64,000 nt of DNA from the NCBI GenBank assembly GCA_026545225.1, contig CM048845.1:77337033-77401032 (forward strand), given 5' to 3'. Shown in pieces: positions 58,488 through 64,000 of this stretch. The stretch comes from Cornus controversa (Eukaryota; Streptophyta; Magnoliopsida; Cornales; Cornaceae). Each line of letters opens with the position of its first letter. Position 1 is the first letter of the stretch. Position numbers and translations under genes: made by a program. The notes beneath the pieces were generated by a model. That model made no database searches. It was not told the DNA's origin and was given only the letters and a program-made list of their open reading frames with translations.

Positions 58488-60228
58488 TAAGGATTTGTCC
58501 TGCCCCGGCGGGGACCCGCCTCACCCCGACCCGTATAAATCAGTTTTAAGGAATTCTAAATGGTTTTGGAACGGTTATTGGATGAAAGGAAAAAAAAACA
58601 CATGGTTGCGGGGTGGGAATGGGGATAGGCACCCCCGCCCCACTTAAACCAATTTTAAAGGACTCTAAATGGTTTTTGAACAATTTTGGGGTGAGAGGAA
58701 AAAAACTGCATGGTTGCGGGGTGGGAATGGGGATAGGTATCCAGCGCCGTTTATATTTTATATTAACCATTATACCCTTATATATATTATATACATAAAA
58801 AATTAACTTTATATAATTATATATACAACCTTACTTGTTCAAATCTTATTGGTGATGCACATGTAAATTTCCAAAGACCTTATCACATAAGAGTGTAAAG
58901 ACTAAAAAAGAGTACAAGTGTAAGAAAATACTATAAGAGCAACGACACTGCATCATGGACATAGATTGGGATGTTAAAAAAACTCTAGAAGGCCATCCTA
59001 GATTTCACATTGAGATAAAATCTTATGATAGCAAATATCAATTCTAAATAAAGATGAGTATTTAAAACCTTTACAAATAAATTAAATAAGAATTAGATTG
59101 AATAACATGCAAAGATTATAAGGTTATCTCAAAGAGAATTTAACATTGCAAAATAGTAAACGGATTTAATTATATATCTTGAAGGAAGTCAAGAAAAATA
59201 AGAGATTAAAAAGCCAAAAATCAGGTAGTTAAATTTAAAGAGGGCGAAACTAGAATTATGTAAGAATAAGATGCTAAAAATAAGCAACATGAAATTTAAA
59301 GAGTACATTACCCTGACCTCCCAAAGGTTGGCTTTTGCACCCAAAGATTAAACTTTGGCCAAAATTGTAGTGAACCTTCATTGAGGTTTAGCCAAAAAAA
59401 CAGTTAACCCCCTTATCGTTATATGCCCCATTAGTGCCATCACAAATTTTTACGTTAAATGCCAAAATTGTATCAGAATGCCTCTCTCTCCACTCTCTCC
59501 TCTCTTCCCTCCACCACTGCCTCTCTCTCTCAATGCTGCCATCCACTATTTCTCTTAGAAATAGTGCAAACCAACTGAGATTCATCCACCTATATGCCAC
59601 TGCCACACCTCCATCCCACCCATAGCCTTAACCATCACCACCACCAAACCCTTTGAATCTACCATTCAGGCCCACAATTTCTCATCTTCATCCTCAAATT
59701 CATCCTCCATCACCTTCCTCTTTTTCAGAATTCTCTTAGATTTAATCTTTATATGTTTTCTCTCTAGTTTATCTAGTGTAAATGGGTCTTCTGTAAACGG
59801 GATTTCGTCCTAACAAACTCAAATTTGATTATAAACAGAAAAGAGAATAAAAAATTAGTTAAAAACAAAGCTAGACAACATAATCCGACCCACTAAGAGA
59901 GAAATTTTCATGGGAGACAGGACCCAAAACACTAATGCACTCTACAGATTATTAAAGGAGAATGATGGTGATACGTGGGTTTTATTAATCTTAAATGATT
60001 TGAGAGACTAAAAAACAAATACCCAAGACCGATCGGGGTGCAATTCATATAGGAGAATGCTAGATAGATATTAAAATCAAAGACCCAAGAAATAGGATAG
60101 AAAAAAAGGTTTAAAAAAAAAATGCCCCCGCCCGTCCCACCCCCATTTAATAAACTGTTTAGGGCGGGGAGGGGAGCTTTGCTAAACAGGAATGGGATTG
60201 GAGTCCCCCACTCCTGTTGCCATCCCTA
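58488..60228. mobile_element. hAT-like element with GC-rich subterminal repeats
   Basis: The left end TAAGGATTTGTCCTGCCCCG and right end (inverted TAGGGATGGCAACAGGAGTG) fit the TA(G)GGAT(G)G form of plant hAT elements whose subterminal parts are GGGGCGGG-rich. Flanks CTCAGGGC (58480-58487) and GTCAGAGC (60229-60236) match 6 of 8. The interior contains a two-unit tandem repeat (58530-58741), AT-rich DNA and a single TIR-like segment near 59305 (CCTGACCTCCCAAAGGTTGG). No transposase. Confidence 0.55.
58530..58741. repeat. Two-copy ~107-bp tandem repeat
   Basis: Both units share TCTAAATGGTTTT, GAGAGGAAAAAAA-type runs and CATGGTTGCGGGGTGGGAAT, then GGGGATAGG; units are about 58530-58632 and 58635-58741. 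Located just inside the left end of the hAT-like element. Confidence 0.9.
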
Positions 60229-60239
60229 GTCAGAGCCAT

Positions 60240-60830
60240 TTCTGCACTTATTTATATGTTTTCCTTACCATCTAAAGAAATATTTGCTTATACTTTGGAT
60301 TCACAATATTTTCTTCATATAACAACATTCTGTCACGAAGACAATAGAAAAGATATGCTAGGCAGTGAAATATACAATGGTAAAAGAAGATAAGACTCCA
60401 TGGAAAAATTAGAAGAGAATATTGAAGAGAGAAACTTATCTCGCGGAGGCATTCAACTTCAGCAAGTGTACTTGATCTCGCCCCCACTAGCAATGTCATC
60501 TCAATCTGATACTCCTTATGGTGGGCCTTAGTAATGTTGTTGAACGCAATAGCCATCGAAAGCAGGAATGATTTAGTTACGCTCCGTGGGCTTCCCGTGA
60601 TTAGGAACAATCAGAACAGCCTCACCTGCCCTGGAAAGCAGATCTGCTGATGGCCTTCAAAGCGATAGAATATGGAGAAAGAACTTGACAAGAAGGAAAG
60701 CATATGTCAATCTGACGGATCGAGAGGAAGGCGGAGGAAAAAAGCCGAGAGATGACAGGGAGGGGAAACAGAGGAATTGTAACCTTCTTTCTTTACCGTG
60801 GTAGAGGTTGATCCACAGAAACAATAGAGT
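60240..60830 (-). other. Exon-like minus-strand segment, unassigned
   Basis: On the minus strand an ATG at about 60700 opens MLSFLSSSFSIFYRFEGHQQ, then a donor-like CAG|GTGAGG at about 60628. Below it a frame reads GSPRSVTKSFLLSMAIAFNN and TLLVGARSSTLAEVECLREI. This is better balanced than random AT-rich translation and sits next to the duplicated promoter-like segment, so it could be a fragment of the divergent gene. No family recognised. Confidence 0.25.
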
Positions 60831-62033
60831 TGGGATGGCATGGCTGAAACGCAATTGATAAACACATGCACAGACTATCAATTCTATATCCAAGCAATCA
60901 ATTATCAAAATCTAAAATTGATAAATGAAATAAAGCAGATTAAAATTGGTAGGATCTAATCGGTTTTCACATATCAATCCTGAACCTAAAAAAAATATAC
61001 TTTTATGAATTGAAGAAAATTCTATATCCAAGCAAATCAATTATCAAAATCTAATATTGATAAATGAAATAAAGCAGATTAAAATTAGTAGGATCTAATC
61101 GGTTTTCACATATCAATCCTGAACCTAAAAAAATATACCTTTATGAATTGAAGAAAATTCTATATCCAAGCAATCAATTATCAAAATCTAAAATTGATAA
61201 ATGAATGAAATAAAGCAGATTAAAATTAGTAGGATCTAATCGGTTTTCACATATCAATCCTGAACCTCAAAAAATATACCTTTATGAATTGAAGAAAATT
61301 CTATATACAAGCAATCAATTATCAAAATCTCAAAATTGATAAATGAAATAAAGCAAATTAAAATTAGTAGGATCTAATCGGTTCTCACATATCAATCCTG
61401 AACCTAAAAAATATATACTTTTATGAATTGAATAATTTTTTTTTACCATGAATTGAAGAATCCAGGAGGAAGAGAATGAGCAGAGGAGGAACAGATGTCG
61501 GGGTACCCTGGTAGCGGAGGAAATCGGTCAAATGAAACAGATAGGGAACGGGAGGGCGAAGGCAACATGAGTAGGGGTTTTTTTGGAAATTGAGCATGCT
61601 AGGGTTTCTGACAGTCATTTACTACTGTACGTATTCAAACACGTGAAGGTTGTTAGATTTTTATGAGGTACATACTTATGATAAGGAGAGTACTTGTTAC
61701 TGCAAAACTGAGTGACGTGTCTCAATTGAAAATTGACAAATGTCCTTAAAAATTAAAAATTAAAAATTAAATTAAACTTATTTTTTAATAATTAAACGGA
61801 CAGACCCAATCAAGCAAAACCTAATTGCGCTGTAGCACCCCACCCACGCTTGCAAATCTTTGATTATATATCTTTGATTCGGACAATAAATACCCTCACT
61901 AGAACATGCCACGTCATAAAAATCTTGGGCATTACTGTAATTTTATTAAAAAGATAAAAACTCCGAGGAACTCCCATCCCTCCACGTTCTCTCCCAAACT
62001 TTAGAACGCCGGGAACAATCTCGCCGCGGCCTG
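60831..62033. repeat. Duplicated promoter-like segment, copy 2, with expanded tandem units
   Basis: Matches 37009-37907 in order and orientation: GGGATGGCATGGCTGAAACG, the tandem units, the MTVRNPSML minus-strand frame, the CACCCC patch, and CTCGCCGCGGCCTGT at the right edge, after which similarity stops. The ATTCTATATCCAAGCAATCA unit occurs four times here (60882, 61019, 61157, 61298; period 137-141) against two in copy 1. No downstream gene accompanies this copy. Confidence 0.85.
60882..61437. repeat. Four-copy ~138-bp minisatellite
   Basis: Each unit carries TTCTATATCCAAGCAATCAA, AAATAAAGCAGATTAAAATT, GTAGGATCTAATCGG and CACATATCAATCCTGAACCT, with only small differences such as AATATTG for AAATTG. 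Low divergence between units indicates recent expansion. Confidence 0.95.
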
Positions 62034-62123
62034 TTTTAGTTTTTATTTTTTATTTTTTATTTTTTTACATCTAATGCAATTTTAGATGACTAAATCAGTT
62101 TTATTTTGAAATAATTAAAAGTA

Positions 62124-62536
62124 GGTAAATTACTCTGACCTCCTTTGAAATTTTTTTAATTACTCTCGGATTAAAGTTTTTAAAATATGATGGTCAAACT
62201 TTTCTGATATTTGATTGACTTAAATGCTCTTACCGTTAATTGATAGCCAATTCCGTTTAGTCAATTATAATAAAAAATAAAAATGTTAAAACTATCTCCC
62301 ATAACAGTAGTTCTTGTATGCCATTGATATATAATCTCAATCAAATGATTAGAATTTGAGGGTATTTTTATACAAAAACATTATAACTTGAATATACTTT
62401 TATAATTGTATATTAGATGTGATTTTGTTTAATGAATCGTTAGTATGACGAGTCAGAGTAATTTTACAAAAATTTTAATTTAAAAATAATTAAGTCAAAC
62501 TTCATATAAGGTCAAAATAATTTCAAAGTAATTTAC
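62124..62536. mobile_element. Long-TIR MITE, older copy of the 55583 family
   Basis: GGTAAATTACTCTGACCTCC on the left and AGTAATTTACT on the right, with interior TTGACTTAAATGC, CGTTAATTGATAGCC, GATGTGATTTTGTTTAATGA and GAATCGTTAGTATGACG matching 55583-56021. More diverged in its arms (GGTCAAAATAATTTCAAAG). Confidence 0.7.
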
Positions 62537-62761
62537 TCTTAAAAAGTATAGAAGAACATTACTATCCAAATCAGAAGTTAAACAAGGAATTAAAAATTTG
62601 TGAATTCAAACTAATTAATAGCTAATAGGTATCTTTGTTATTTATTTACCATCCACAAAACAAAAAACAAAAAAACAAAATCAATAAAAAATTTAGTATT
62701 ACAATCTATTGGGTTATTATATATTTGTGCACATAGGAGCTGAGAAAGCAATGCTTTTGGC

Positions 62762-62905
62762 TAGAGGTGCACAAAATATCGAATCGAACCAACGGTTCGG
62801 TTTTGATTCCACAATTATAAAATTGTTAGTTTACGGACTGTTAGTTTACGGTTTGATTCTGGTTTAAGGTTCTTTGGAACCGAACCATTTACGATATATA
62901 TATAC
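62762..62905. repeat. Truncated hAT-like element end
   Basis: TAGAGGTGCACAAAATATCG then AATCGAACCAACGGTTCGG is the typical start of plant hAT-like MITEs of the TAG(A/G)GGTG type. The other end was not found. A second, long-TIR-like segment (CAAATTGCACTAAACTCCAC, CAAAATACCCCCC) follows at 62925-63040. Confidence 0.5.
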
Positions 62906-63059
62906 ATACATTATATATTTGGTCAAATTGCACTAAACTCCACTATAATTTTAAAATATTGCAAAATACCCCCCTACTTTCTTTCTTTTTTTGGCAAGAA
63001 ACTCCTTAATTTACAAAATGTTGCAAATTACCCTTTTAGTTGACTGAGAAAGTAATTAG

Positions 63060-64000
63060 AATTAATGGATGGTGTAAATTTACATGAATACCCATAGATA
63101 ATTAAGGAAATAGAAAGGAAAAAAAAAAAAGAAGTAAATTTGGTGAAGAAGAGGGATGGAGAGAGGAAGAGGGTGACCGCAACTGACCTGAGAATTCTGG
63201 CAATGGCAACAAGTGGGCTGATTAAGTCCATCACTGTCATATATAAATGATTCATATGAAGGAGGGGCTACTCTATCTGTATATATATCTGTTACTATTA
63301 TTTAATAAAAATTGTTTATTTATTATTATTTTTATAATATTGATGATACAGAAACGTTACATAATGTAAGTCTATAAAAGAAGGACTTGAGACGAGTCTT
63401 CCTACGAAACCTATGATACTATCTTTAAGTCTTTATTATCTCTTTTTCTTTTAACACTGTAGGAAAATTTAGTTTTTTCAGATGTATTGGTTAGCATAAA
63501 TTTTTTTTAGAAAAATCTTATTTTGTTAATTTGGATAGTAAAAAAATGAAAAGAAAATGATTTTACTTATCAAAATTATCCTTGTAATTTCAAATATTAG
63601 AAAAATAAAGAAATTTGTGTTTGATTAATCCTCTCCATACCCCATTATTTATATTCATTTTTAAATAATTTATATATATATATAGTAGTGATCTCTTGCA
63701 CACCGGTGAACAAGAGATTTTATCCACAACTTTTATGGTAGCCGTCAAATTAAATCTAACGGTCACGTTCGAAACTTACCTTTCTCTTTTCAAAAATCAC
63801 AAAACCATTCTCTTTAATTTAATTTTTCAAAATTAATCCTTACATTGTTAATGAAAGGTAATTATCAAAAAAGTATTCAAAATGTATTTAAAATATTCTA
63901 AACTATTTTTAAAACACTAAGGAACTAGAATCATCAAACAAATATATTTAAAATATATAAATGGTTCATTAGAAAACTATTAAAAGTTTTTCTTTTCTCC
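63060..64000. other. Intergenic AT-rich DNA to window end, no gene seen
   Basis: Poly-A-rich and (TA)n sequence with no coding frame or paired repeat recognised. Confidence 0.55.

Overview
This window is nuclear DNA from a flowering plant, almost certainly a eudicot. The evidence is a subgroup Ia bHLH gene with plant-type introns, GT-AG exons of several plant-type genes, a Cassandra-type TRIM element, an Athila-like Ty3/gypsy protease, a plant LINE, and many (TA)n tracts in AT-rich intergenic DNA. I cannot name the species. Most of the window is transposon-derived; few genes look intact.

Layout. 1-1.2 kb: last exons of a bHLH94/96-like transcription factor, 5' end outside the window. 1.2-14.4 kb: intergenic DNA with a dead LINE/RNase H relic, a hAT-like element carrying a nested near-perfect MITE (6.07-6.69 kb), and a larger hAT-like element (8.85-14.39 kb) that itself carries a solo-LTR-like insertion and a long-inverted-repeat MITE. 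14.4-20.6 kb: a multi-exon ankyrin-repeat-type gene on the plus strand, 3' end complete and 5' exons unresolved. 20.6-25.3 kb: intergenic DNA with a textbook tRNA-derived SINE (23.07-23.17 kb) and a broken, unrecognised minus-strand gene (24.25-24.75 kb). 27.6-34.6 kb: a retrotransposon cluster with a dead gypsy integrase, a gypsy protease fragment, a rearranged Cassandra element with 5S-rRNA-like sequence, and a LINE reverse transcriptase split by a solo LTR with a perfect 5-bp target duplication. 35.0-36.7 kb: another solo-LTR candidate.

37.0-42.1 kb: a decayed copy of a large acidic plant protein gene (dentin sialophosphoprotein-related type) with its upstream region. That upstream region is duplicated at 60.8-62.0 kb, where its roughly 140-bp tandem unit has grown from two to four copies. 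42.7-43.9 kb, minus strand: the best complete gene, a two-exon 371-residue protein with an unrecognised N-terminal region, an RNase H-like fold that lacks a clear first catalytic Asp, and a basic coiled-coil tail; I read it as a candidate domesticated RNase H-like protein. 44.5-49 kb: inverted-repeat DNA dominated by a 2.4-kb, almost spacer-free palindrome (46.20-48.61 kb). 49-64 kb: nested MITE/hAT/Mutator-like elements, a TRIM-like solo LTR, a tandem 86-bp repeat and unannotated AT-rich DNA.

The genes do not form a pathway; plant genes here are independent. The interest lies in element structure and nesting order, the large palindrome as a possible small-RNA source, the duplicated promoter region, and the RNase H-like gene. 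No CRISPR, operon or prokaryotic system is present. All homology statements are from recognition of sequence patterns, not database searches.
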